Below, piece by piece: positions 32,836 to 41,801 of a stretch of 64,000 bases of DNA. The notes beneath the pieces are model-generated. The model was not told the DNA's origin. It did not search any database and saw nothing but the letters and a program-made list of their open reading frames with translations. How positions within the stretch are numbered: position 1 is the first letter of the stretch; each line of letters opens with the position of its first letter. Made by a program: the position numbers and the translations under genes. Where the stretch lies: the NCBI RefSeq assembly GCF_029894425.1, contig NZ_JARXYJ010000001.1, positions 8,700,501-8,764,500 on the forward strand. The letters run 5' to 3'. This DNA comes from Streptomyces sp. SAI-127. GTDB taxonomy: Bacteria; Actinomycetota; Actinomycetes; Streptomycetales; Streptomycetaceae.

Positions 32836-33004
32836 GGTGTTTCTTCGGCTTTCGGCTGGTCGCTGCTGGGCTCGTTCGACGCGCCCGCCGGGCACGGCCG
32901 CGGCGCGGTACGCGCGCGGACGCGCGGGAGGACGGACGGGGCAGAGGAGGCCACCGGAAAGGGCATGACGGCAGGGGCCGATGCGCCCCGCTGGGCCTCA
33001 TGCG

Positions 33005-33403
33005 TTACGACGTCGTCCAGTCGCCCTGTACTTCGACCTTGCCGTTGAACACCTGGGCGTTCTTGATCAACGCGGCGCTGATCTGCGCGCCGGACCGGCC
33101 CTGGGCTGCGACGGCCTCGTCGACCAGCCGACGGATCTCCGTCTCGAACCCGGAGTCGAGCAGCATGTGCGCGGCGAGCTGACGCTCCAGTTCCTGCTGT
33201 GCGTTCTCGTCGTCCGGGGAGCCGGTGACGCGGTCGAGCGCGCCTTCGGCGTCCGCGTTGCCCCGGAACCGCGCGCGGATCCGATCCATCAGGCGCGCAC
33301 CGCCGGCCCAGCCGGACCTGCCCGCCTCCTGCCCCGCCGTCTCCAGCGCTCCCTTCACCACGAGAGCCACACCCGCAGCCGCGACGGCCGTCACCGGATC
33401 CAT
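33005..33403 (-). CDS. Small hypothetical protein at the head of the kinase/NTPase cluster
   Basis: A 132-residue protein. It opens with a short hydrophobic segment (MDPVTAVAAAGVALVVKGAL), followed by a charged helical region (RIRARFRGNADAEGALDRVT, NAQQELERQLAAHMLLDSGF) and ends in AALIKNAQVFNGKVEVQGDW. Small proteins starting MDPVT/MDPIS and ending in an asparagine/glycine beta-type tail are frequent next to STAND NTPase or effector genes in Streptomyces; this similarity is by eye. GGGGGA eight bases before the ATG at 33403 fixes the start. Probably the first gene of the cluster, 169 bp from the NTPase gene. Confidence 0.6.
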   Translation of the reverse strand: MDPVTAVAAAGVALVVKGALETAGQEAGRSGWAGGARLMDRIRARFRGNADAEGALDRVTGSPDDENAQQELERQLAAHMLLDSGFETEIRRLVDEAVAAQGRSGAQISAALIKNAQVFNGKVEVQGDWTTS

Positions 33404-33659
33404 TGCATATCCCCCGAATTTCCGCTGAACAGGCATGTCAATGTAGGGGAGCGGCGAGGGGCCGGTGGTGCTTCTTTTCACATTGGCCGAAAGTGGCTGA
33501 ACCCTCTCCCGGTCCGGCACGCGAAGCCCGTTCCGCCAAGGGTTTGCCCAGGCGGGCGAGTTGGCCTGAATGCGGTGGGCGGGTACAAAGAGCGCGGTGG
33601 CGGACGATTACGGGAGTAACCGCCCGTGATGTCAGACCCGGCCGTTAGTCTCGGGGATC

Positions 33660-34823
33660 ATGAGGCTGCTGCACACTTCCGACTGGCATCTCGGCCGGGC
33701 GTTCCACCGGGTCAACATGCTCGGGGCCCAGGCCGAGTTCATCGGTCACCTCGTCTCGACCGTGCGGGAGCACGGGGTGGACGCGGTGGTCGTGTCGGGG
33801 GACGTGTACGACCGGGCGGTGCCGCCGCTCGCCGCGGTCGAGTTGTTCGACGCCGCCCTGCACCGGCTCGCCGACCTCGGTGTGCCGACGGTGATGATCT
33901 CCGGGAATCACGACTCCGCCCGCCGCCTGGGTGTCGGCGCGGGACTGATCGGACGCGCCGGCATCCATCTGCGGACCGAACCGGCGGCGTGCGGGACTCC
34001 CGTGGTCCTCCCCGATGTCCATGGTGACGTGGCCTTCTACGGGCTGCCGTATCTCGAACCCGCCCTGGTGAAGGACGAGTTCGGCGTGGAGAAGGCGGGC
34101 CACGAGGCGGTGCTCGCCGCCGCCATGGACCGCGTCCGCGCCGACCTCGCGACGCGCGCGCGGGGGACGCGGTCCGTCGTCCTCGCCCATGCCTTCGTCA
34201 CCGGCGGCGAGGCCAGCGACAGCGAGCGGGACATCACCGTCGGTGGGGTGGCCGCCGTGCCCGCCGGGGTCTTCGACGGGGTCGACTACGCGGCCCTCGG
34301 GCATCTGCACGGCAGCCAGACCATCACCGAGCGCGTGCGCTACTCCGGCTCCCCGCTGCCGTACTCCTTCTCGGAGAGCGACCACCGCAAGAGCATGTGG
34401 CTGGTCGACCTGGACGCGGAGGGCGCGGTCACCGCCGAGCGCGTCGACTGCCCGGTGCCGCGGGCGCTGGCCCGGATCCGGGGGACGCTGGAGGAGCTCC
34501 TCGCCGACCCGCGGCTCGTGCCTCAGGAGGAGGCCTGGGTCGAGGCGACCCTCACCGACCCGGTCCGCCCGGCGGAACCCATGGCCCGGCTCTGTGAGCG
34601 CTTCCCGCACACGCTCAGCCTCGTGTTCGACCCCGAGCGGACCCCGGACGACCCCGATGTGTCGTACGCCCGGCGGCTGGCCGGACGCAGCGACCAGGAG
34701 ATCGCCGAGGACTTCGTGGCACATGTGCGCGGCGCCGGTCCCGACGAGCGTGAACAGACCGTGCTTCGGGACGCGTTCGACGCCGTGCGCACGGACGAGG
34801 CCGTGCGGGAGGTGGCGCGGTGA
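33660..34823 (+). CDS. sbcD: Exonuclease subunit SbcD
   Basis: A 387-residue metallophosphoesterase, the Mre11-type nuclease of the SbcCD complex that cuts hairpins and processes double-strand break ends. All metal motifs are present: TSDWHLG at residue 6, VSGDVYD, ISGNHDS, VLAHAF and LGHLHG. The capping domain follows. TAGTCT lies eight bases before the ATG at 33660 and no Shine-Dalgarno sequence is seen, so the operon mRNA may be leaderless. The next gene overlaps by GTGA. Confidence 0.95.
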   Translation: MRLLHTSDWHLGRAFHRVNMLGAQAEFIGHLVSTVREHGVDAVVVSGDVYDRAVPPLAAVELFDAALHRLADLGVPTVMISGNHDSARRLGVGAGLIGRAGIHLRTEPAACGTPVVLPDVHGDVAFYGLPYLEPALVKDEFGVEKAGHEAVLAAAMDRVRADLATRARGTRSVVLAHAFVTGGEASDSERDITVGGVAAVPAGVFDGVDYAALGHLHGSQTITERVRYSGSPLPYSFSESDHRKSMWLVDLDAEGAVTAERVDCPVPRALARIRGTLEELLADPRLVPQEEAWVEATLTDPVRPAEPMARLCERFPHTLSLVFDPERTPDDPDVSYARRLAGRSDQEIAEDFVAHVRGAGPDEREQTVLRDAFDAVRTDEAVREVAR

Positions 34824-37813
34824 GGCTGCACCGGCTGGACATCACGGCCTTCGGGCCGTTCGGCGGCTCCCAGACGGTCGACTTCGACGAGCTGTCGGCC
34901 GCGGGGCTGTTCCTGCTGCACGGGCCGACGGGGGCGGGCAAGACGTCGGTGCTGGACGCCGTGTGCTACGCGCTGTACGGCGCCGTTCCGGGGGCCCGGC
35001 AGAGCGGACAGGGCATGACTCTGCGAAGCGATCACGCCGCTTCGAGCAGCCGCACGGAGATCCGCCTCGAACTCACCGTCGCCGGGCGCCGGTTGGAGAT
35101 CACCCGGCAACCGCCCTGGGAGCGGCCGAAGAAGCGCGGATCCGGTACGACGCTCGACAAGGCGCAGAGCTGGCTGCGCGAGTACGACGGGGCCGCCGGG
35201 GCGTGGAAGGACCTGAGCCGGTCCCACCAGGAGATCGGTGAGGAGATCACCCAGCTGCTCGGCATGAGCCGCGAGCAGTTCTGCCAGGTCGTGCTGTTGC
35301 CCCAGGGCGACTTCGCGCGTTTCCTGCGGGCCGACGCCGAAGCGCGCGGCAAGCTGCTGGGACGGCTCTTCGACACCCATCGGTTCGCCGAGGTCGAGAA
35401 GCGGCTGGCCGAGCGGCGCCGTGCCGCCGAGGCGCAGGTGCGTGAGGGGGATGCCGCACTGCTGGCCGACGCGCACCGCATGCAGCAGGCGGCCGGTGAC
35501 GCCATGGAGCTGCCCGAGCTGGCGCCCGGCGAGCCGGGGCTGGCCGAGGCCGTCCTGAGCGCGGCGGCCGTGGCCCGCAGCACCGCCCGTGAGCAGCTGA
35601 CGATCTCGCATTGCGGACTCGGTGCCGCGGAGTCCGCCCAGGCCGCCGCCGAGCGCGCCCTGGCCGACGTACGCGAAGTCGACCGGCTGCAACGCCGTTT
35701 CGCCCAGGCGCGAGAGCGGGCCGCGCTGCTCGAAGAGCGCGCCGACGGCTACCACCAGGCGCAGGCCAGGATGGAGCGGTCCCGCAAGGCGGAGGCGGTG
35801 GCGCCCGCGCTGGAGCTGCGGGAAGAGGCAGAGGCGGAACACCGCCGGGCTGCCGTCGCCGAGGCACGCGCGCGTGGGCTGCTGCCGGACACTTTCGCGG
35901 GGGCGGGCGCCGCCGGACTCGCCGCCGCCGCACGCCGCGCGGCCGAGGAGCTGGGCGGACTGGACTCGTCCCGGCGCGCCGAACAGCGCCTGGCCGAACT
36001 CGTCGCGGAACGCGCCGACCTGGACCGCCAGGAGCGCTCCGACGAGGAGGTTCTCCAGGAGGCCGAGGCATGGCTGGCCGGATGGGAGGAGGCCCGCGCG
36101 GGTCTTCTGCACAGCGTTGAGTCCGCCCAGGAGGCGGCCACCCGCGCCGAACAGCTGGACGTGCAGCGGGAGCCCGCCCGCAAGCGGCTCGCCGCCGCAC
36201 GCCAGCGCGACCAGTTCGCCCGGGACACCGACGACGCCCAGCAGCAGGTCATCGACGCGACGGACCGCGCGCTCAAGGCCCGCGCCGACTGGCTGGACGT
36301 CAAGGAGCAGCGGCTGAACGGCATCGCCGCCGAGCTGGCCGCACAGCTCACCGCCGGCGAGCCCTGCGCGGTCTGCGGCGCCACCGAGCACCCCGCCCCC
36401 GCTCGCAAGGACGCCGGACACGTCGACCGGGAGACCGAGGAGCGCGCTCTCGCCACCTCGCAGCACGCCGACGAACAGCGTGCCGAGGTCGAGCGCCGGC
36501 TCGCCTTCGTCCAGCGGGCCCTGGCTGCCGCCCAGGGTGAGGCCGGCGACACCTCCACCGAGGAACTCGCTGTCCAGGCGGACGAGTTGGAGCACGAGTA
36601 CGCCCGGGCCCGCACCGCCGCCTCGGCACTGCACACCGCGACGGAACAGCTGCGGCAGGCCGAGCGGGAGCGCGAACAGCGGCTGTCGGCCCAGCAGGAC
36701 GCCGCCGTGCGCACCGCATCCCGCGGCGCCCGCAGGGACGCCCTGGACCGGGAACGCACCACCCTGGAAGCGGAGTTGACCGAAGCGCGCGGCGCCGCCG
36801 ACAGCGTGGCCGCCCGCGCCGCCCAGCTGGAGCGGCAGGCCGCACTGCTCACCGACGCCGCCGACACCGCGCGCGTCGCCGAGGACACCGCCCAGCGGCT
36901 CAAGGACGCCGACGCCCGGCTCGCCGACGCCGCCTTCCGGGCCGGCTTCGACACCCCGCAGGCCGCGGCCGCCGCCCTCCTCGACGAGACGGCCCACCGC
37001 GACCTGCAGCACCGGCTGGACGCCTGGCAGGCCGAGGAGGCCGCCGTACGCGCCGTACTCGCCGAGACCGACACCGCCGACGCCGCCCGGCAGCCGCCCG
37101 CCGACGTGGCGCGGGCGGAGCGGGCCGCCGCCGACGCGGGCCGCCGGGTCCGCGAGGCCGCCTCAGCGCTCGACGCGGCCGCCCGGCGCTGCGCCGAACT
37201 CGACCGGCTCTCCGCCCGCTCGGCCACCGGCCTCAGGCGGCTGGCGCCGCTGCGCGAGGAGTACGACCGGGTGGCCCGGCTGTCCGCGCTCGCCGCGGGC
37301 ACCTCCGCGGACAACGAACGCAAGATGCGACTGGAGGCCTATGTGCTCGCGGCCCGCCTGGAGCAGGTGGCGGCCGCCGCGACCGCGCGCCTGCAGCGCA
37401 TGTCCTCCGGCCGCTACACCCTCGTCCACTCCGACGACCGCACCGGACGCGGCCGCAGCGGACTGGGACTGCACGTCGTCGACGCCTGGACCGGACGCGA
37501 GCGGGACACCGCGACCCTGTCGGGCGGAGAGACCTTCTTCGCGTCCCTCGCACTGGCCCTGGGCCTCGCGGACGTCGTCACCGACGAGGCCGGCGGGGTC
37601 CGGCTCGACACCCTCTTCATCGACGAGGGCTTCGGCAGCCTCGACGACCAGACCCTGGACGAGGTCCTCGACGTCCTGGACTCACTGCGGGAACGCGACC
37701 GCAGCGTGGGCATCGTGAGCCATGTGGCCGACCTGCGCCGGCGGATCCACGCTCAGCTGGAGGTCGTGAAGGGGCGCTCGGGGTCGGTGCTGAAGCAGCG
37801 GGGCGGCGGCTGA
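34820..37813 (+). CDS. sbcC: Exonuclease subunit SbcC (SMC/Rad50-like ATPase)
   Basis: A 997-residue Rad50-type ATPase partner of SbcD. The N-terminal Walker A is LLHGPTGAGKTSVLDAV near residue 32, with the Q-loop region CQVVLLPQGDFARFL. Two long Ala/Glu/Arg coiled coils flank the zinc hook PCAVCG (C516, C519). The C-terminal half has the ABC signature TLSGGETFFASLALAL and Walker B DTLFIDEGFGSLD. GTG at 34820 overlaps the sbcD stop, indicating coupled translation. Length is normal for actinobacterial SbcC. Confidence 0.95.
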   Translation: MRLHRLDITAFGPFGGSQTVDFDELSAAGLFLLHGPTGAGKTSVLDAVCYALYGAVPGARQSGQGMTLRSDHAASSSRTEIRLELTVAGRRLEITRQPPWERPKKRGSGTTLDKAQSWLREYDGAAGAWKDLSRSHQEIGEEITQLLGMSREQFCQVVLLPQGDFARFLRADAEARGKLLGRLFDTHRFAEVEKRLAERRRAAEAQVREGDAALLADAHRMQQAAGDAMELPELAPGEPGLAEAVLSAAAVARSTAREQLTISHCGLGAAESAQAAAERALADVREVDRLQRRFAQARERAALLEERADGYHQAQARMERSRKAEAVAPALELREEAEAEHRRAAVAEARARGLLPDTFAGAGAAGLAAAARRAAEELGGLDSSRRAEQRLAELVAERADLDRQERSDEEVLQEAEAWLAGWEEARAGLLHSVESAQEAATRAEQLDVQREPARKRLAAARQRDQFARDTDDAQQQVIDATDRALKARADWLDVKEQRLNGIAAELAAQLTAGEPCAVCGATEHPAPARKDAGHVDRETEERALATSQHADEQRAEVERRLAFVQRALAAAQGEAGDTSTEELAVQADELEHEYARARTAASALHTATEQLRQAEREREQRLSAQQDAAVRTASRGARRDALDRERTTLEAELTEARGAADSVAARAAQLERQAALLTDAADTARVAEDTAQRLKDADARLADAAFRAGFDTPQAAAAALLDETAHRDLQHRLDAWQAEEAAVRAVLAETDTADAARQPPADVARAERAAADAGRRVREAASALDAAARRCAELDRLSARSATGLRRLAPLREEYDRVARLSALAAGTSADNERKMRLEAYVLAARLEQVAAAATARLQRMSSGRYTLVHSDDRTGRGRSGLGLHVVDAWTGRERDTATLSGGETFFASLALALGLADVVTDEAGGVRLDTLFIDEGFGSLDDQTLDEVLDVLDSLRERDRSVGIVSHVADLRRRIHAQLEVVKGRSGSVLKQRGGG

Positions 37814-37815
37814 GG

Positions 37816-38262
37816 TCAGCGTCCCAGGGGCCGCCGGGGGAGCGGGGAGGAGTAGACGACGCTCGTGGTCACCGAGCCCAGCGTGCCGATCTTGCCCGAC
37901 ACCTCCTCCAGATGACGCATCGATCGGGCGGCCACCTTGATGACGAAGCAGTCGTCGCCGGTCACGTGGTGCGCCTCCAGGATCTCGGGCGTCACGGCGA
38001 CCAGGTCGTGAAAGGGCTTGTAGTTGCCGTTGGGGTACCGCAGGCGGACGAACGCCAGGATCGGCAGGCCCAGCCGGTCGGGGTCGACGACCGCGGCGTA
38101 CCCCTGGATGACCCCCGCCTCCTCCAGACGCCGCACCCGCTCGGTGACCGCGCTCGCGGACATCGACACGGCACGGGCGAGCTCGGTGAAACTGGCCCGG
38201 CCCTCCCGCTGGAGGACGTCGAGGATGCGCCAGTCGGTGGCGTCCGGGGAATACGTGGTCAT
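37816..38262 (-). CDS. Lrp/AsnC-family regulator
   Basis: A 148-residue feast/famine regulator. The HTH domain is DWRILDVLQREGRASFTELA followed by SMSASAVTERVRRLEEAGVI; the RAM ligand-binding domain includes YAAVVDPDRLGLPILAFVRL and the HHVTGDDCFVIKVAA segment. It is divergent from the rhodanese gene at 38357 and likely controls it in response to an amino acid. The frame open to 38673 is a shadow of the rhodanese gene. Its stop lies 2 bp from the convergent sbcC stop. Confidence 0.9.
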   Translation of the reverse strand: MTTYSPDATDWRILDVLQREGRASFTELARAVSMSASAVTERVRRLEEAGVIQGYAAVVDPDRLGLPILAFVRLRYPNGNYKPFHDLVAVTPEILEAHHVTGDDCFVIKVAARSMRHLEEVSGKIGTLGSVTTSVVYSSPLPRRPLGR

Positions 38263-38356
38263 GCCCGAGGAATACCAGGGGAATCCCCGGCCTAGCAAGG
38301 CGCACGCCGTGGAATCTCCCTTCAGGTAGTCGATCGCCAACCGTAGATTTCTGGCC

Positions 38357-38842
38357 ATGACGACAACCGACTCGCTCACCCTGAACCCCGTCCTGCGCGT
38401 CGCCCCCGCCGCCCCGGCCGAGGCCGCCGCCCACTTCCGGGCCGCCCTCGCCTTCCACGCCGACGTGTCCGACGTCGCCGCCGCGCTCGCCGCCGACGGC
38501 GACCCGGGCTTCGTCGTCCTCGACTCCCGCTCCACCGCCGCCTGGGACCAGGGCCACATCCCGGGTGCGCTCCACCTGCCCACCGCCCTCGTCCCCGAGC
38601 AGGCCGCACAACTTCTCGACAGGTCCGTGCCCGTCGTGACGTACTGCTGGGGCCCGGGCTGCAACGGCGCCACCCGCGCCGCGCTCGCCCTCGCCGAACT
38701 CGGCTACCAGGTCAAGGAGATGCTCGGCGGCTTCGAGTACTGGGTGCGCGAGGGCTTCGAGTTCGAGACCTGGGAGGGCCGGGAGCGGCGCGCGGCCGAC
38801 TCGTTGACCGCCCCGGCCGGCTCGGAGGACTGCGGTTGCTGA
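38357..38842 (+). CDS. Rhodanese-domain sulfurtransferase
   Basis: A 161-residue single-domain rhodanese. The CH2A-like motif is VVLDSRSTAAWDQGHIPGAL and the active-site loop is GPGCNGATRAA, with the persulfide-forming cysteine followed by the CxGxxR pattern. A second cysteine precedes it (TYCWG), and the protein ends in EDCGC, which could relay sulfur or bind metal. TAGATT seven bases before the ATG at 38357 suggests a leaderless mRNA. The neighbouring Lrp regulator suggests a link to sulfur amino acid supply. Confidence 0.88.
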   Translation: MTTTDSLTLNPVLRVAPAAPAEAAAHFRAALAFHADVSDVAAALAADGDPGFVVLDSRSTAAWDQGHIPGALHLPTALVPEQAAQLLDRSVPVVTYCWGPGCNGATRAALALAELGYQVKEMLGGFEYWVREGFEFETWEGRERRAADSLTAPAGSEDCGC

Positions 38843-38912
38843 GCCTGGGGATTCCGGTGGGCTTCCTGTGCAGGTGCAACCCTGAGGTTCCTGTGCGTGT
38901 AGGTTCTGGCGC

Positions 38913-39428
38913 ATGGTGCGATACGCGGAGCCGGGCGCGGTGGAGTGGGTGGAGTCGGGCGGCGGCCCGCTGATAGCGGTGCCGGAGACGGTGCTGCCGT
39001 TCTGGGCGGGCGCCGACGGCGACGAGACGGCCTCCGACTACGACCGGGCCTGTGAAGTGGACGGCTGCGTGGGCCTGTTGCCGGTCGGCGACGCCGCCGC
39101 CCTGGTCCTCGGGGACGAGCCCGCCTCGACCTCCTACCTCCCTGACCACGACACTTTCGTACGGTGGTGCGCCGCCGACTCCGAGGACGAACTCCTCGCC
39201 GAAGTCCCCGCCGCCCTCGCCACGGCCGTCTGGGAGGACGAGGTGAACTGGTCGGTACCCGGCCCGGTCGTCCTCTTCGACGCGGCCTGGCCCGGCAACG
39301 ACTGCGTGAACACCGATCACTTGAAGGTCTCGCTCGCTCCCGGCCGGTACGCGGTACGCGCGGCCAACGTACGGCCCGGGCCGGAGACCTGGCTGGGTCT
39401 CGTCCAGCTGCGCCGGCTCCCGGACTGA
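38913..39428 (+). CDS. Imm21-like immunity protein
   Basis: A 171-residue soluble acidic protein. The opening WVESGGGPLIAVPETVLPFW and the DYDRACEVDGCVGLLPVG segment resemble the immunity protein 21 family, which is often annotated in Streptomyces. In polymorphic toxin systems such proteins neutralise a secreted toxin, but no toxin gene is adjacent, so it may be an orphan. TAGGTT seven bases before the ATG at 38913 points to a leaderless transcript. A strong hairpin terminator follows at 39473. Confidence 0.6.
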   Translation: MVRYAEPGAVEWVESGGGPLIAVPETVLPFWAGADGDETASDYDRACEVDGCVGLLPVGDAAALVLGDEPASTSYLPDHDTFVRWCAADSEDELLAEVPAALATAVWEDEVNWSVPGPVVLFDAAWPGNDCVNTDHLKVSLAPGRYAVRAANVRPGPETWLGLVQLRRLPD

Positions 39429-39472
39429 GCGTCCTTCACGTGCGCGACGCCGGCGTGTGAACCGCTACGGCC

Positions 39473-39509
39473 GGTGGCCGACTCGGACCATGGGTCCGAG
39501 TCGGCCACC
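39473..39509. terminator. 17-bp perfect stem with 3-base loop, bidirectional terminator
   Basis: Arms of GGTGGCCGACTCGGACC and its exact complement surround ATG. It lies between the convergent Imm21-like and DUF885 genes. No T-run follows on either strand. It is the most stable hairpin I see in the window. Confidence 0.8.
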
Positions 39510-39521
39510 TGATCCCGAGCG

Positions 39522-41213
39522 TCAGAGCCGCGCCAGTTCGTCCACCAGGTCGTCCAGGCCCAGAGAGCCCTGCGACAGCGCCGCCATGTGCCAGGCCTTC
39601 AGGTCGAAGGCGTCGCCGTGCCGTTCGCGGGCCTTCTCCCTGCCCAGCAGCCAGGCCCGCTCGCCCAGCTTGTAGCCGATCGCCTGGCCGGGGATGGTGA
39701 GATAACGGGTCAGCTCGCTCTCCACGAAGTCCGCCGGACGGCTGCTGTGCGCACCGAAGAACTCCTGCGCCAGCTCGGGGGTCCAGCGCTCACCCGGGTG
39801 GAAGGGGGAGCCCGCCGGGATCTCCAGTTCCAGATGCATGCCGATGTCGACGATGACGCGGGCGGCCCGCATCATCTGCGCGTCGAGATAGCCGAGCCGC
39901 TGCTCCGGGTCCGTGAGGAAGCCCAGTTCGTCCATCAGCCGCTCCGCGTACAGGGCCCAGCCCTCGGCGTTGGCGCTGACCCCGCCCACCGCCGCCTGGT
40001 AGCGGGAGAGGTTCTCCGCGACATGGGCCCACTGGGCGAGCTGGAGGTGATGGCCGGGGACGCCCTCGTGGTACCAGGTGGAGACGAGGTCGTAGACCGG
40101 GAAACGGGTCTGGCCCATGGTCGGCAGCCAGGTGCGGCCGGGACGCGAGAAGTCCTCCGACGGGGGCGTGTAGTACGGCGCCGCCGCACCACCGGGCGGA
40201 GCGATGCAGGACTCCACCTTCCGCACCCGCTCGGCGAGTTCGAAGTGGGTGCCGTCGAGCGAGTCGATCGCCTGGTCCATCAGGCCCTGGAGCCAGTCGC
40301 GGACCTCGTCGACTCCCTCGATGTGCTTGCCGTGCTCGTCGAGGTGGGCGAGCGCCACCCAGGGCGTCCCGGCGCCGGGCAGGATCTTCTCCGCCTCCCG
40401 CTTCATCTCGGCGAGCAGCCGGTGGTACTCGGACCAGCCGTACGCGTACGCCTCGTCCAGATCGAGGTCCGTGCCGTTGAAGTAGCGCGCCCAGCGGGCG
40501 TACCGCTCCCGGCCCACCGTGTTCGAGGCGCCCTCGATCGTCGGCGCGTACACCTCCCGCATCCAGTCGCGCAACTCCACCACGGAGGCGGTCGCGGCGC
40601 GGGCGGCCTCGTCCAGCTCCGCCCGCAGCGCCTCGGGGCCCGCCGAGACGAAGTCCTCGAACCAGCCACGGCCGTTGCCATCGGTGTCCGCCCACTCGGT
40701 GAGCTGCTCGACGAAGGTGGCGGTCGGACGCGGCGCCGCGTACAGCTTGCGCTCCAGACCGAGCGCGAGGGACTCGCGGTAGCCCGCGTACGCCGTCGGT
40801 ACCGACCGCAGCCGCTCCGCGATCGCCGCCCAGTCCTCCTCCGTCTCCGTCGGGGTGACGGAGAAGACCTCGCGGATCGAGTGGGCGGGCGTGGCCATGT
40901 TGCCGACCGCGCGCAGACCCTCGTCGGCCTCGTGCACGGCGAGTTCGGCCGTCAGGCGCTCCCGCAGCAGCCGGCCGCACCGGCGCTCGATGTCAGTGTC
41001 CGCGCCGGGCTGCCGCTCGGCCTCGTCGAGCTTCGCGAGCGTGGCCCGCTGAAGCTCCGCGAGCGCCTCCTGGCCCGCCGGCGAGGTATCGGGAAGCTTG
41101 CTCGAACTCTCCTTCACACCCAGATAGGTGCCGGTGATCGGATCGAGGGCGATGAGCTCGTCGACGTAGGCGTCGGCGACCTGACGGGGCAGCGGGCTCT
41201 GAATCTCAGACAT
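39522..41213 (-). CDS. DUF885 family zinc-metallopeptidase-like protein
   Basis: A 563-residue protein of the DUF885 family. The metal motif STWYHEGVPGHHLQLAQW (HExxxGHH type) and the downstream ANAEGWALYAERLMDELG glutamate are as in M32/DUF885 carboxypeptidase-like proteins. No signal peptide is seen, so it should be cytosolic; substrate peptides are unknown. I chose the ATG at 41213 (MSEIQSPLPRQ), with GAGGA about ten bases upstream; in-frame ATGs at 41222 and 41228 are alternatives. The Lrp regulator lies 33 bases upstream in the same direction, so the two may be cotranscribed. Confidence 0.85.
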   Translation of the reverse strand: MSEIQSPLPRQVADAYVDELIALDPITGTYLGVKESSSKLPDTSPAGQEALAELQRATLAKLDEAERQPGADTDIERRCGRLLRERLTAELAVHEADEGLRAVGNMATPAHSIREVFSVTPTETEEDWAAIAERLRSVPTAYAGYRESLALGLERKLYAAPRPTATFVEQLTEWADTDGNGRGWFEDFVSAGPEALRAELDEAARAATASVVELRDWMREVYAPTIEGASNTVGRERYARWARYFNGTDLDLDEAYAYGWSEYHRLLAEMKREAEKILPGAGTPWVALAHLDEHGKHIEGVDEVRDWLQGLMDQAIDSLDGTHFELAERVRKVESCIAPPGGAAAPYYTPPSEDFSRPGRTWLPTMGQTRFPVYDLVSTWYHEGVPGHHLQLAQWAHVAENLSRYQAAVGGVSANAEGWALYAERLMDELGFLTDPEQRLGYLDAQMMRAARVIVDIGMHLELEIPAGSPFHPGERWTPELAQEFFGAHSSRPADFVESELTRYLTIPGQAIGYKLGERAWLLGREKARERHGDAFDLKAWHMAALSQGSLGLDDLVDELARL

Positions 41214-41246
41214 GCGGTCCATCCTCATACGGAGACCTCGCGGGAG

Positions 41247-41741
41247 TCACCCCGATTCCGCTGTCGGCGTGGCAGGCGGCAGGAGGGGTCCGCACTCCCA
41301 CTGCTGGAAGATCAACCGGGTCTCCACCCTGGCCACCTCACGCCGGGACGTGAACTCGTCCAGCACCAGCCGCTGCAGATCCGTCATGTCCGCCACGGCC
41401 ACATGCACGAGATAGTCGTCGGGGCCGGTCAGGTGGAAGACGGTCCGCGACTCGGGCAGCGCCCTGATGCGCTCCACGAACGGTCCCACCAGCTCCCGCC
41501 GATGCGGCCTGACCTGCACCGACAGCAGCGCCTCGAGGCCCCGGCCGAGCTTTCCCGGATCCAGCCGCAGCTGATGACCGAGGATGACGCCCGAGCGGCG
41601 GAGCCGGGTCACCCGGTCCAGACAGGTCGACGGCGCGACACCGACCTGCGCGGCGAGGTCGCGGTAGGTGGTCCGGGCGTCGTTCTGCAACAGCCGCAGC
41701 AGATGCAGGTCCACCGGGTCCAGTACGACAGATTCGGCCAT
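41247..41741 (-). CDS. Lrp/AsnC-family regulator of the adjacent PLP enzyme
   Basis: A 164-residue regulator with HTH (LHLLRLLQNDARTTYRDLAA, GVAPSTCLDRVTRLRRSGVI) and RAM domain (VFHLTGPDDYLVHVAV). It is divergent from the Cys/Met-type PLP lyase gene at 41802, 60 bp apart. Lrp-type regulators next to methionine or cysteine lyases normally activate the lyase in the presence of the amino acid, so that is the expected role here. The ATG at 41741 fits the domain start. Confidence 0.9.
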   Translation of the reverse strand: MAESVVLDPVDLHLLRLLQNDARTTYRDLAAQVGVAPSTCLDRVTRLRRSGVILGHQLRLDPGKLGRGLEALLSVQVRPHRRELVGPFVERIRALPESRTVFHLTGPDDYLVHVAVADMTDLQRLVLDEFTSRREVARVETRLIFQQWECGPLLPPATPTAESG

Positions 41742-41801
41742 CGGCCGAACGTAGCACGGGGTGCGGCACGAGAACGCCGGTCGGTGTTCACCCTTGCGGG
41801 C

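Noticed and set aside
35749..37323. A 524-codon minus-strand frame inside sbcC
   Set aside because: Serine/arginine/alanine-rich antisense shadow of the SbcC coiled coil.
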